Shown here one piece after another: positions 25,919-34,256 of a DNA stretch of 64,000 nucleotides. The notes beneath the pieces are model-generated. The model was not told the DNA's origin and ran no database searches. It worked only from the letters and a program-made list of their open reading frames with translations. This stretch comes from Campylobacter gracilis (GTDB taxonomy: Bacteria > Campylobacterota > Campylobacteria > Campylobacterales > Campylobacteraceae), in contig NZ_CP012196.1 in NCBI RefSeq assembly GCF_001190745.1, positions 868,001 to 932,000 of the forward strand, given 5' to 3'. Positions within the stretch are counted from its first letter, which is position 1. Every line of letters starts with the position of its first letter. A program made the position numbers and the translations under genes.

Positions 25919-27086
25919 CGTTCATCCTTTTTAGAAGATAGAAAAATTCCCTATTTCCCTCTTTACCCGTGATTTTGCAGGCGCTAGCGTGTAGCACAGC
26001 AAGTCCCAGCTCGGCGCATAGCTGCTCAAATTTCGCCCGTGCGGCGCGCACTGCTTTTTCGTCCTTAAGCACGCCTTTTTTATTTCGCTTGATCTCCGCA
26101 CCGACTTCAAATTGCGGCTTAAATAGCACGATGAGAGCGTTTTTGGCGAGGCTCGCGAGGCTTTTTAGGATCAAATTTAGCGATATGAAGCTCACGTCGC
26201 AGGTGATGAGATCAAATTTCTTCTCGCTTGCAAACTCCCTGATGTCGGTATTTTCGCGCACGATCACGCGAGGATCGCGCCGCAAAATTTCGCTTAGTTG
26301 CGAGCTGCCGACGTCAAGCGCGGTCACGCTCTTTGCGCCGCACTGCAATAAAATTTGCACGAACCCGCCCGTGCTGCTGCCCACGTCCAAAACATCGGCT
26401 CCCGCTAAATTTAAAATGTCTTTTTGCGAGGGCTTTGTTTGTATCGCCCCTGTGCTGCTTTCTCTGCGGCACACGCCCGCCTTGCCGCCCGATTTAGAGG
26501 CTTTCGCCGCATTTAAAATCTCTGCCATCTCGGCGCCTTTGCCCGTCTGCAAAAATTCCACTGTTTGCTTGTCTGCACCGGTTTGTAGAAGCACAGCCGT
26601 ATCGGCGCTAGTTTTTGCGTTACGAATCGCCTTAGTATTTGTTTCTGCGATCTTTGTCGCCGTTGCGCTTGGAATTTTAGTCGCTTCGTCTGCGCTCAAA
26701 ATTTTATCCGTAGCCGCAAAATCTGCGCTTGAAATTTGCGTCGTTACTGCGCCCGCCTTTTGTGTCGCTGCCGCTTTGCTATCTGCGCTTTTTGCGCCGC
26801 TGTGCGGCTTTAAAATTTCTGCCGCCGCGCTAGGTAAATTTGCACCGCAGCTTGCCAAAAGCCCGTTTTCAGCGAGCTCGTCCAAAAAGCCCGCAAGCTT
26901 GAGCGCGCCCCTGCTTACGTAAATTTGATCAATCGCGCTGATTTCGCCGCTCTGCTCGGGCGCGATCTGCGCAGAGGGTCTGTTTTGCACGGCGCCTCGC
27001 AGCAAAATTTTATCCTGTTTTATCAGTGCGGCAGCTTGATTTCTACTGATTTTAAGAGTGTTTGCGACGAGCAGATCAAATCTCAT
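25908..27086 (-). CDS. tlyA: TlyA-family rRNA 2'-O-methyltransferase with a ~150-residue insertion
   Basis: Methylates ribose of rRNA cytidine (known for 23S C1920 in Campylobacter, which sets capreomycin sensitivity). The N-terminal S4-like RNA-binding domain (MRFDLLVANTLKISRNQAA) runs to about residue 76 with YVSRGALKLAGFLDEL. The methyltransferase domain restarts near 229 with ADVLDVGSSTGGFVQILL and contains ITCDVSFISLNLIL, LFKPQFEVG and KITGKEGNREFFY. Residues ~77-228 are an Ala/Thr/Lys/Ser-rich insert absent from usual TlyA (~250 residues total). The catalytic parts look intact. Overlaps neighbours on both sides. Confidence 0.92.
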   Translation of the reverse strand: MRFDLLVANTLKISRNQAAALIKQDKILLRGAVQNRPSAQIAPEQSGEISAIDQIYVSRGALKLAGFLDELAENGLLASCGANLPSAAAEILKPHSGAKSADSKAAATQKAGAVTTQISSADFAATDKILSADEATKIPSATATKIAETNTKAIRNAKTSADTAVLLQTGADKQTVEFLQTGKGAEMAEILNAAKASKSGGKAGVCRRESSTGAIQTKPSQKDILNLAGADVLDVGSSTGGFVQILLQCGAKSVTALDVGSSQLSEILRRDPRVIVRENTDIREFASEKKFDLITCDVSFISLNLILKSLASLAKNALIVLFKPQFEVGAEIKRNKKGVLKDEKAVRAARAKFEQLCAELGLAVLHASACKITGKEGNREFFYLLKRMNDEI

Positions 27087-27652
27087 TTTGTCTTTTCTCC
27101 GCGCGGCGGTGAAATTTTAAAGCTTACGCAGTTTTTGTGCAGCCTTGAGCTTAAAATTTTATCGCGCATAGCAAAGTTGCGGGCAGCAGCGCCGCAAGGC
27201 TCAAATTTTAGCCCGCGCCGCGCCGCAAATTTAGCCATACTGCGCATTGTAAATTTCTGCTCGCCGTGCGTTGCAAATTTTATCTTGCCACTAGCGGAAA
27301 TTTTAAAATTTTTCCTATCGGTGCAGTGTTTGAGCGGCGTAAGATTTGAGATATTCTTACTTGCAGCCGCATCTATCGACATCGAGCCCGCCGTCTTAGC
27401 GCCGCGGCAAGCGGAGCCCGCGCACCTCGCAGAGACCGCCTCCCTGTTTGCCGTTTTTACGCACGCCTTAGAGCCCAGCGATCTTGCAGCGGCCGCTCGA
27501 TTTGTTGCTCTTGCCGCTTGCTCGTGCGCTACAAAATTTTTAAAATTCTCGCGCTTCGTAAAACACGCAAGCGCCGCAGGACGGAGATTGCTTTTAAAAT
27601 TTAACCCCGTGCCGTTTGCGTGCGGGTTCGGCACCAAACAAAAAACCTTCAC
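27083..27652 (-). CDS. Hypothetical low-complexity ORF bridging ligA and tlyA
   Basis: 189 codons from a GTG at 27652 that overlaps the ligA stop (GTGA), ending in a stop that overlaps the tlyA ATG (ATGA). GGGGAG sits six bases before the GTG. The product is basic, rich in Ala, Lys, Asn and Phe, with repeated NFK/KFA/KIS-type phrases caused by AAATTT words in one phase. No signal peptide, membrane segment or family is visible. It may be a translated spacer that only couples ligA to tlyA, or a real disordered protein. C. jejuni has an unrelated gene at this place. Confidence 0.4.
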   Translation of the reverse strand: MKVFCLVPNPHANGTGLNFKSNLRPAALACFTKRENFKNFVAHEQAARATNRAAAARSLGSKACVKTANREAVSARCAGSACRGAKTAGSMSIDAAASKNISNLTPLKHCTDRKNFKISASGKIKFATHGEQKFTMRSMAKFAARRGLKFEPCGAAARNFAMRDKILSSRLHKNCVSFKISPPRGEKTK

Positions 27653-29655
27653 TTGCTGCTCCCCGCGAGCGCTTCAGGCTCGCTCTTGCCGGGTGGATTT
27701 GCGCCGAGCGTCGCCAGGCTCGCGAGCGCTTCAAACTCGCTCTCGTCGATCACCCGCACGCCAAGCGAGCGAGCTTTTTGCAGTTTGGAGCCCGCCTCTG
27801 CGCCTGCAAGCACGAAGTCGGTCTTGGCAGATACCGAGCCCTGCACCTTGGCGCCCATTGCCAAAAGCTTGGCCTTAAACTCGTCGCGCGGACGGCTGAG
27901 CGTGCCGGTGATGACGACGCTGCGGTCTGTGAAAGCGCTTTTGACGGTCTGCATTTGGGGTGCGCGCGGCGCGATGATTTCGCTTAGATTTAGAATTTTT
28001 TCGCGATTTATCTTGCAAAACTCCGCTAGGCTCCTTGCCATCGCCTCTCCAAAGCCCTCCAGGCGCAGGATTTCATCCTCGCTCGCATCCAGCCAATCCT
28101 GCCCGAATGCCGCGGCGATCTTGCGCGCGGCTACCTCGCCGATGTGCTCGATCCCCAAAGAGGCGATGAAGCGCTCAAGCGGCGCGTTTTTGCTCGCATT
28201 TATCGCGCCCAAAAGATTTGAAATTTTTTTATCCGCAAAGCCCTCAAGATCCGCCAAATCCTGCGCGCCGAGAGCGTAAATGTCACCGATCTTTGAAATT
28301 TTGCCGCTTTCAAAAAGCTGCGTGATCGTCGCATCGCTTAGCCCTTCGATATTCATGCATTTTTTGGAGCAGAAATAGATCAACGAGCCTATCACGCGCG
28401 CCTTGCAATCGAGGTTTTGACACTTTATGAGCGCGCCTTCGTCAAGTAACTTCTCGCCGCAAACCGGGCAGCGATCGGGGCGCGAAATTTCACTCTGCGT
28501 GCCGTCTCTGCGCTGTTTATAAACGCTCGTGATCTTCGGGATCACGTCGCCGCTACGGATGATGCCTACGAAGTCATTTTTCATCAGCCCCAGCCGCGCG
28601 ATCTCGTCGAAATTATGAAGCGTCGCGTTTGAAACGTTCGCGCCGTCGATATTTACGCTATATACGACGGCTACGGGGGTGACCGCGCCAGTGCGGCCGA
28701 CCTGCAGATTGATCTCGCGCAGCCGCGTTACCTTTTCGACCGCGGGGAATTTATACGCGACCATAAAGCGCGGAAATTTCACCGTATAGCCCATCTGCGC
28801 GCACTTTGAAAGCTCGTTTACGCGGATTACCATGCCGTCTAGCATCAGATCTTTGCTCGCGCGCATGCTATGCAGCGCCTCGTACGCAGCCCTGATCTCG
28901 CTTGCGCTCTTGCAGATGCGGCAAAACTCATCGCGCAAAAAGCCGAGACTGCGCACAAACTCCATTATCTGCGAGTGCAGCGCAAAACTTAAGGAATGCT
29001 CGCCCACTCCCCACGGGATAAATTTTAGCTTCCGCTTCGCTACGATCGCGCTATCCAGCTGGCGCAGGCTTCCCGCGGCGGCGTTGCGCGGGTTTGAAAA
29101 CAGGCTCTCGCCGTTTGCGGCGCGCTCGTCGTTTAGCGCGTCAAAATCGCTCTTTGCGATCAGCGTCTCGCCGCGGATCTCGATCCTTCCCGCGTAGGGG
29201 ATCTGTAGCGGCACCGATTTGATCGCTCTTGCGTTTTGCGTCACGTCCTCGCCTATAAGCCCGTCGCCGCGCGTCGCCGCGCTTATTAGCACGCCGCCTT
29301 CGTAGGTCAAATTTAAGCTCGCGCCGTCAAATTTCGGCTCGACGTAAAACTGTGCGCCGCTCTTCTCGCCGCGAGCTAGCCACGCCAAAAGATCCGCATC
29401 GTCGAAAATATCCTCCATCGACCACATCTGCGCGCCGTGAGCGAGCTTAGAAAAGCCCTCGCTGATCGCGCCTCCTATGCGCCTTGTGGGCGAGTAGGAC
29501 AGCGCTAGCTCGGGGTTTTGCTCCTCGAATTTCTCCGCTTGCGAATAAAGCTCGTCGTACTCCTCGTCGCTTGCGATCGGCCGATCGTCGGTGTAATATG
29601 CCCGCGCCCACGCATTTAGCGTATCTACTGCGGATCTGTATTCATCGTAATTCAT
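27649..29655 (-). CDS. ligA: NAD-dependent DNA ligase LigA
   Basis: Essential ligase sealing nicks in replication and repair. The adenylation lysine is K108 in EPKFDGASL. NTase phrases RNAAAGSLRQLD and MVIRVNEL, and the OB-fold VGRTGAVTPVAVV, follow. The four-cysteine zinc finger is CPVCGEKL...CQNLDCKA, then helix-hairpin-helix repeats, and a C-terminal BRCT domain beginning near VVITGTLSRPRDEFK. 668 residues, normal. The start ATG overlaps the stop of the small upstream ORF (ATGA), and no clear ribosome site precedes it, so translation may depend on coupling. Confidence 0.97.
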   Translation of the reverse strand: MNYDEYRSAVDTLNAWARAYYTDDRPIASDEEYDELYSQAEKFEEQNPELALSYSPTRRIGGAISEGFSKLAHGAQMWSMEDIFDDADLLAWLARGEKSGAQFYVEPKFDGASLNLTYEGGVLISAATRGDGLIGEDVTQNARAIKSVPLQIPYAGRIEIRGETLIAKSDFDALNDERAANGESLFSNPRNAAAGSLRQLDSAIVAKRKLKFIPWGVGEHSLSFALHSQIMEFVRSLGFLRDEFCRICKSASEIRAAYEALHSMRASKDLMLDGMVIRVNELSKCAQMGYTVKFPRFMVAYKFPAVEKVTRLREINLQVGRTGAVTPVAVVYSVNIDGANVSNATLHNFDEIARLGLMKNDFVGIIRSGDVIPKITSVYKQRRDGTQSEISRPDRCPVCGEKLLDEGALIKCQNLDCKARVIGSLIYFCSKKCMNIEGLSDATITQLFESGKISKIGDIYALGAQDLADLEGFADKKISNLLGAINASKNAPLERFIASLGIEHIGEVAARKIAAAFGQDWLDASEDEILRLEGFGEAMARSLAEFCKINREKILNLSEIIAPRAPQMQTVKSAFTDRSVVITGTLSRPRDEFKAKLLAMGAKVQGSVSAKTDFVLAGAEAGSKLQKARSLGVRVIDESEFEALASLATLGANPPGKSEPEALAGSSK

Positions 29656-29903
29656 CTTGCGCTCGCATCTTTAAATTTTAAAATTCCGCGCGCCGCTGAA
29701 ATTTTACGTCGCATTAGAATTTTACGCTCCGCGGCAGGCCCCTGTGCCCCAAACACTGCGCCGAGCGGCTCGTTAGTTTTAAATTTAATGCCGCGCGCAG
29801 AGTTAAATTCCGCGTTGCGCAGCAGCTCGTTATCGTTAAATTTTATGTCGCGTAGCCTGCTCGCTTTAAATTTCGTGCTTAAAAAGGCGCGATCAAATTT
29901 CAT
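29652..29903 (-). CDS. Hypothetical small ORF bridging kdsB and ligA, pentapeptide-like periodicity
   Basis: 83 residues from the ATG at 29903, which lies 11 bp inside kdsB and has a good AAAGGAG eight bases upstream. The stop overlaps the ligA start (ATGA). Residues 4-27 show Phe/Leu every fifth position (DRAFL STKFK ASRLR DIKFN in blocks), faintly like pentapeptide-repeat proteins. All AAATT(T) words keep the same codon phase with spacings of 24, 33, 30 and 27 bp. No known family can be named, and the product is short and basic. It could be a real small protein or a translated spacer. Confidence 0.45.
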   Translation of the reverse strand: MKFDRAFLSTKFKASRLRDIKFNDNELLRNAEFNSARGIKFKTNEPLGAVFGAQGPAAERKILMRRKISAARGILKFKDASAR

Positions 29904-30615
29904 TGCCAAACTCCTTTAGCGCGCGTTCGTAATCAGCCGGCGTATCGATGCCGATGCTTTTGGTTTCGATCTCAAGCATCGCGATCTTTTCGCCTGCGCT
30001 TATGGCGCGAAGCTGCTCGAGTTTTTCGGTATCTTCCAGCGCTGAGGCGGGCAGGGCGCAAAACCGCTTTAAATTCCGCACGCTGTATGCGTAGATGCCG
30101 ATGTGTCCGAGGTAGCACTCGCATGCCGCGCGCGGGTAGGGGATGAGCGAGCGCGAAAAATAGATCGCAAAGCCCGCATTATCAAGCACTAGCTTGACTA
30201 AATTCGGATCCTCCGCCGCCTGAGGGCTTATGTATTTGTAGCAGCTCGCCATGAATGCGCCCTTTTGCGCGATCTTCTCGCGCGCAAAATCTTTAAATTT
30301 AATCAAATTTTCGCTCTCGAAAAAGGGCTCGTCGGCTTGGATATTGATGATGATCTCGTTCTCCGCAAGCGCCGCGTTTGCGACCGCTTCAGCGATGCGA
30401 TCGGTGCCGCTTTGATGCTCTCGCGCGGTGAGAACGGCGTCAAAGCCGTAATCTTGCGCGATCTTTAAAATTTGCGGCTCATCTACGGCGATTAGCACGC
30501 GGTCTGCCTTGGCGGCATTTTGAGCCGTTTTGATAAACATCGGCACGCCGTCAAACTCACATAAAATTTTATTTTTAAAGCGCGTCGAAGCAAGGCGCGC
30601 GGGGATTACTATCAT
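29893..30615 (-). CDS. kdsB: 3-deoxy-manno-octulosonate cytidylyltransferase KdsB
   Basis: Activates Kdo as CMP-Kdo for lipopolysaccharide inner core synthesis. Starts MIVIPARLASTRFKNKIL, the nucleotidyltransferase loop; REHQSGTDRIAEAV and INIQADEPFFE hold the metal and substrate residues; LGHIGIYAYSVRNL follows. About 240 residues, normal. The ATG at 30615 overlaps the thrC stop (ATGA); a GTG twelve bases upstream is possible but inside thrC and off the family consensus. Neighbouring lpxK supports an envelope role for the cluster. Confidence 0.96.
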   Translation of the reverse strand: MIVIPARLASTRFKNKILCEFDGVPMFIKTAQNAAKADRVLIAVDEPQILKIAQDYGFDAVLTAREHQSGTDRIAEAVANAALAENEIIINIQADEPFFESENLIKFKDFAREKIAQKGAFMASCYKYISPQAAEDPNLVKLVLDNAGFAIYFSRSLIPYPRAACECYLGHIGIYAYSVRNLKRFCALPASALEDTEKLEQLRAISAGEKIAMLEIETKSIGIDTPADYERALKEFGNEI

Positions 30616-32153
30616 TTTTTGATCCACTCCATTATGGCGTTTTTGATCTCGCTTTGCTCCACGACGCTAGAATGCACCTGCGGCGCGCTAAAAAGGCGCG
30701 AGATCTGCGGCGGAATGTCGCTGCGAAATTCCTTCGAAAGCGCGATCATATCGGCTCGTTCGTCCTCGCAAGCTCTGCCTTTGATCGCGCCGATCATCGA
30801 CGGCGTAAATTTGATCCACTTTGCGGTCGAGATGACGAGATTTAGGCGGCTTTCGTCAAGCAGCTTGAAGCAGGTCGCCGTGTGTGGGTCGATCAGCACG
30901 CCGCGGCTGCTTTCTTGCTTGATAAACTTAGCGCACTGCGTATCGTCGCAAAAATCCGCCTCGAAGACCTCGCGCAGCTTCGCAAGCTCGCTTGCGTCTA
31001 GCTTATAAAATTTATCTCGCGCCAGGCTCTGCATCAGCTCGCTCGTGCGCGCATCGCCGAACATATCGCTAAGCAGCCGCTCGACGTTGGAGCTAATCAA
31101 AATATCCATCGCAGGGCTGATCGTACGGATAAGCTCGCGATTTCGTAGATCGTAGATGCCGCGCGTAAAAAGCTCGGTCAGGATATTGTTTGCGTTTGAA
31201 GCGATCTTGATTTTGCCGATCTTTGCACCCATTTTTTTTGCGAAATACGCTCCCAACGCGTTACCGAAATTTCCGCTAGGCACTATGACGTCGAAAGTGT
31301 TAAATTTAGCGCTCTGCGCGCTATTTGCGCCCGCTGCGCCGCCAAAATTTTTGCCGCACGCCTGGCACTGATCGCTTTGCTTTAAATTTTGCTCGGGGCT
31401 CAATACGCCGTGCTTTGAGAAATAGATGCTAGCATAGAGGTAGTAGATGATCTGAAATAAAATCCTGCCGAAATTTACCGAGTTTGCGGCGCTTAAATTT
31501 AAATTTGCCCGCGCGAGCTCGTTTTTGAAATCCTCGTCAGCCAGCAGTGATTTTAGCGCGCGTTGCGTATCGTCGAAGTTGCCGCGCACGCCTAAAATTT
31601 TAAGATTTGCCGCGCTTTGCTTTACCATCTGCTGGCGCTGTATCTCGCTCGTGCCGCCCTGCGGATAGAGGCAGACCGCTTTGATGTTTTCGTCGTCCGC
31701 AAAAGCCTCCAGCGTCGCAGGTCCCGTGTCGCCGCTCGTAGCGCACATTATTAAAAATTTTTCATTTCTAGCTTTTGCGATGCTTTTTAAAAGCGCGCCG
31801 AAAGGTTGCAGCGCCATATCCTTAAACGCAAGCGTCGGGCCGTGATAAAGCTCCAAAATATAGGCATTCTCGCTTAGCTTTTTGATCTGGACGGGGCAGG
31901 CGGAATTTTCAAATTTATCGTAGCGCCTTAGCGCGCTCTCAAAGATCTCGCTGCTTACGTCAAAACCAAAGCTCTCGATGATTTTAAGCGCGATCTGTTT
32001 GTAGCTCAGATCCTCGCACTGCTTAAAAAAATCCTCGCTCAAAAGTGGCAGCCGCTCGGGGCTGAAAAGCCCGCCGCCGCGCGCGCTCGGATTTAGCAGC
32101 GCGTAGCTAAGATCCGCTTTTTGCGAAAAATCTCTCGTAGAAACCAGTTTCAT
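30612..32153 (-). CDS. thrC: Threonine synthase ThrC
   Basis: PLP enzyme converting O-phosphohomoserine to threonine. The PLP lysine is K111 in LYHGPTLAFKDMALQ. SGDTGPATLEAF near 140, YPQGGTSEIQRQQM near 163 and IVPSGNFGNALGAYFAKKMG near 290 are class II threonine synthase signatures. 513 residues, somewhat long because of a short insert around 252-285 (KQSDQCQACGKNFGGAAGAN), which has two CxxC-spaced cysteines. The insert sits between the large-domain strands just before the phosphate-binding SGNFG. Same thrC-kdsB order as in C. jejuni. Confidence 0.96.
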   Translation of the reverse strand: MKLVSTRDFSQKADLSYALLNPSARGGGLFSPERLPLLSEDFFKQCEDLSYKQIALKIIESFGFDVSSEIFESALRRYDKFENSACPVQIKKLSENAYILELYHGPTLAFKDMALQPFGALLKSIAKARNEKFLIMCATSGDTGPATLEAFADDENIKAVCLYPQGGTSEIQRQQMVKQSAANLKILGVRGNFDDTQRALKSLLADEDFKNELARANLNLSAANSVNFGRILFQIIYYLYASIYFSKHGVLSPEQNLKQSDQCQACGKNFGGAAGANSAQSAKFNTFDVIVPSGNFGNALGAYFAKKMGAKIGKIKIASNANNILTELFTRGIYDLRNRELIRTISPAMDILISSNVERLLSDMFGDARTSELMQSLARDKFYKLDASELAKLREVFEADFCDDTQCAKFIKQESSRGVLIDPHTATCFKLLDESRLNLVISTAKWIKFTPSMIGAIKGRACEDERADMIALSKEFRSDIPPQISRLFSAPQVHSSVVEQSEIKNAIMEWIKK

Positions 32154-32273
32154 CTTTTTCCTTTTTAAAATTTTAAAATTTACGCCCGCCTAGGCGCTTT
32201 AAATTTGATCGTTTGGACTTTTTGCGCGTGCTCGCGGCATTGCGGTTTTAAGCCTGCTGCCCCCCGCTCACGC

Positions 32274-33131
32274 CTAAATTTCTTCCTTTATCAAACTTCC
32301 TATGCCGCCGTCCGTGAAAAGCTCAAGCAGGATCGAGTGCGGAATTTTGCCGTTGATGATATGCGCGGCATTTGCGCCGTTTCGCACGCATTGCAGGCAC
32401 GCATCTACCTTTGGGATCATGCCGCCTGCGATCGTGCCGTCCTTTTTAAGCTTCGAAATGAGCGCGGCATCGAGCTTGCTGATTAAATTTCCCTCTTTAT
32501 CGAGCACTCCGTCAATGTCGCTTAAAAATATCGCCTTGCTCGCTTTTAGCGCGGCTGCTATCCTGCTAGCGCAGAGATCGGCGTTGATATTAAAGCTCAC
32601 GTTTTCGTCCGTCTCGCCGCCTGCAAGCGGGGCGATCACCGGCAGATAGTCCTTTTGTAACAGGTCATTTATCAGCTTGGTATTTACCTCGGTGATCTCG
32701 CCTACGAAGCCGTATTTTTTCTCATCGAGGAATTTTGCCCTCAAAAGCCCGCCGTCTTTGCCGCTGATACCGATCGCTGGCGCACCATTTTGGTTCAAAA
32801 GCGCCGTGATCTCTTTATTTACCGCGCCGCTTAACACCATCTCGGTGATTTCGATCGCGTCTTTACTCGTTACGCGAAGCCCGTCGCAAAATTCGCTCTG
32901 CACGCCGATCTTATCCAGGGTCTGATTGATCTTTTTGCCGCCGCCGTGCACGACGATGATCTTGATGCCGACCATATGCAAAAGCACGATATCGCGGGCA
33001 AAATCAAGCTTGAGTGCATCGTCGGTTTGCGCCGCGCCGCCGTATTTGACGACGAAAATTTTATCTCTAAATTTACGGATATAGGGCAGCGCGGAGATGA
33101 TTACTTCGGCGGTTTTGCTCTTTTTTATCAT
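32274..33131 (-). CDS. argB: Acetylglutamate kinase ArgB
   Basis: Second step of arginine synthesis, phosphorylating N-acetylglutamate. 285 residues. FVVKYGGAAQTDDALK near residue 26, VHGGGKKINQTL near 60, NINADLCASRIAAALKA near 185 and DGTIAGGMIPKVDACL near 232 match the family's ATP and substrate loops. It lies 18 bp after lpxK and 120 bp before thrC, so it probably shares the long operon. Confidence 0.97.
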   Translation of the reverse strand: MIKKSKTAEVIISALPYIRKFRDKIFVVKYGGAAQTDDALKLDFARDIVLLHMVGIKIIVVHGGGKKINQTLDKIGVQSEFCDGLRVTSKDAIEITEMVLSGAVNKEITALLNQNGAPAIGISGKDGGLLRAKFLDEKKYGFVGEITEVNTKLINDLLQKDYLPVIAPLAGGETDENVSFNINADLCASRIAAALKASKAIFLSDIDGVLDKEGNLISKLDAALISKLKKDGTIAGGMIPKVDACLQCVRNGANAAHIINGKIPHSILLELFTDGGIGSLIKEEI

Positions 33132-33149
33132 AAAATTCCTTTAAAAACT

Positions 33150-34256
33150 TTATTTTATCATAGCTTGGTTTATGTAGTTTTGAATTTTGCGGATAAAGTT
33201 TTCGCTTAGCTTCAAATTTAACAAAATCACCGAAATTTCCGCGCTCAAATCCCTCAATTTCACGTAATCTTTCGCCGTGCATAGGATATGCTCCGCGTCC
33301 TCGCGCCTTAGCAGCTCTAAAATCTGCTCTTTTTTGAAATCGTAATGATCCGGAAAGAAGGCGTGCGCTTTTGCGAGCGGTAAAAATCGCTCTAAGCGCC
33401 AAGGCTTGGCGATAGCGCTGATTAAGATCGTGCGGGATCTCTCAAAGCTCGCTTCTTTGGGGCTTGAAATTTTATCCTCGGCGGTTTTCAAATTTAAATC
33501 CGAAATTTTATCCGCGGCGCGATTTAAATTTGAATCCGAAATTTTATCCGCGGCGAAATTTGAAATTTCATCCGCAGGATTTAAAATTTCATCCGCGCCG
33601 TTTAGCTTACTTTGCAGATCCGCTGCCGAAACGATCTTAAAGCTCTGCGCAATATCGCTGGGTGCGGGTATGAAATCCGCAAATTTATAAAAAAACGGCG
33701 GGTAGCGATACGCAGCGAACGGCAGGCAAAAGGGCAGCTTCGGCGCACTTTGCGGGCGCAGCAAGATATCAAATTTAGAGATATTAAATTTAGAAAACCC
33801 GTCGTCTAAGATCACCAGCTCAAAGCCGAGAGTTTGCGCGCGCAAAATCCCTGCGGCGCGATCTTCGCTGACGATTACGTTTGCGCCGCGTAAAAACAGC
33901 GCGTATTCCATCGCCTCATCGCCGCTTTGCTCTACGTCGCAAAGTATCCGTCCGCCGAGAGCTACTTCGAGCAAGCCTCTACTTTTGCGCCCGTATCCGC
34001 GAAGGATGATGCAGGTTTTAAACTCCCCGTTAAATTCTTTAAAAAGCGCCCGCACTAGCGGGGTTTTTCCGCTGCCGCCGAGGGTTAAATTTCCGACGCT
34101 GATTATTGGAATTTTAAATTTTTGCGGCTTAGCAAAGAGCCTTTTTATGCAGACGATAAGCGTATAAAGCAGCGATAACGGCGCTAAAATCACTCCGAGC
34201 GCAAGCCACGCGGGGCTCGGGTCGTATAAGTTTCGCTCGATTAGGAGTTTAAACAC
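33150..34256 (-). CDS. lpxK: Tetraacyldisaccharide 4'-kinase LpxK with internal repeat insert
   Basis: Adds the 4'-phosphate of lipid A at the inner membrane. N-terminal membrane helix (LGVILAPLSLLYTLIVCI, 20-37), then SVGNLTLGGSGKTPLVRAL (53-71), the P-loop, and RGYGRKSRG (86-94), VILDDGFSKF (148-157). 368 residues, longer than the ~305-330 expected. Residues ~217-268 consist of repeated AADKIS(D)xNL units encoded by a 36-bp tandem repeat, between the two kinase subdomains. The C-terminus FPDHYDFKKEQ is conserved. The start overlaps the DegT-like gene by eight bases. Confidence 0.94.
   Translation of the reverse strand: MFKLLIERNLYDPSPAWLALGVILAPLSLLYTLIVCIKRLFAKPQKFKIPIISVGNLTLGGSGKTPLVRALFKEFNGEFKTCIILRGYGRKSRGLLEVALGGRILCDVEQSGDEAMEYALFLRGANVIVSEDRAAGILRAQTLGFELVILDDGFSKFNISKFDILLRPQSAPKLPFCLPFAAYRYPPFFYKFADFIPAPSDIAQSFKIVSAADLQSKLNGADEILNPADEISNFAADKISDSNLNRAADKISDLNLKTAEDKISSPKEASFERSRTILISAIAKPWRLERFLPLAKAHAFFPDHYDFKKEQILELLRREDAEHILCTAKDYVKLRDLSAEISVILLNLKLSENFIRKIQNYINQAMIK
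33466..33597. repeat. In-frame tandem repeat inside lpxK (GAAATTT(T/C)ATCC core)
   Basis: Cores begin at 33466, 33502, 33538, 33562 and 33583, spaced 36, 36, 24 and 21 bp, all multiples of three. Units at 33502 and 33538 share 18 consecutive bases. They encode the AD(E/K)IS phrases of the LpxK insert. Confidence 0.8.

Noticed and set aside
25969-26922. 317-codon frame antisense to tlyA
   Set aside because: Shadow of the tlyA frame; Ser/Ala/Leu-rich with no family features, while tlyA has clear domains on the other strand.
26925-28279. Long plus-strand frames opposite tlyA, the bridging ORF and ligA
   Set aside because: High-GC codon usage leaves antisense frames open; ligA motifs settle the strand.
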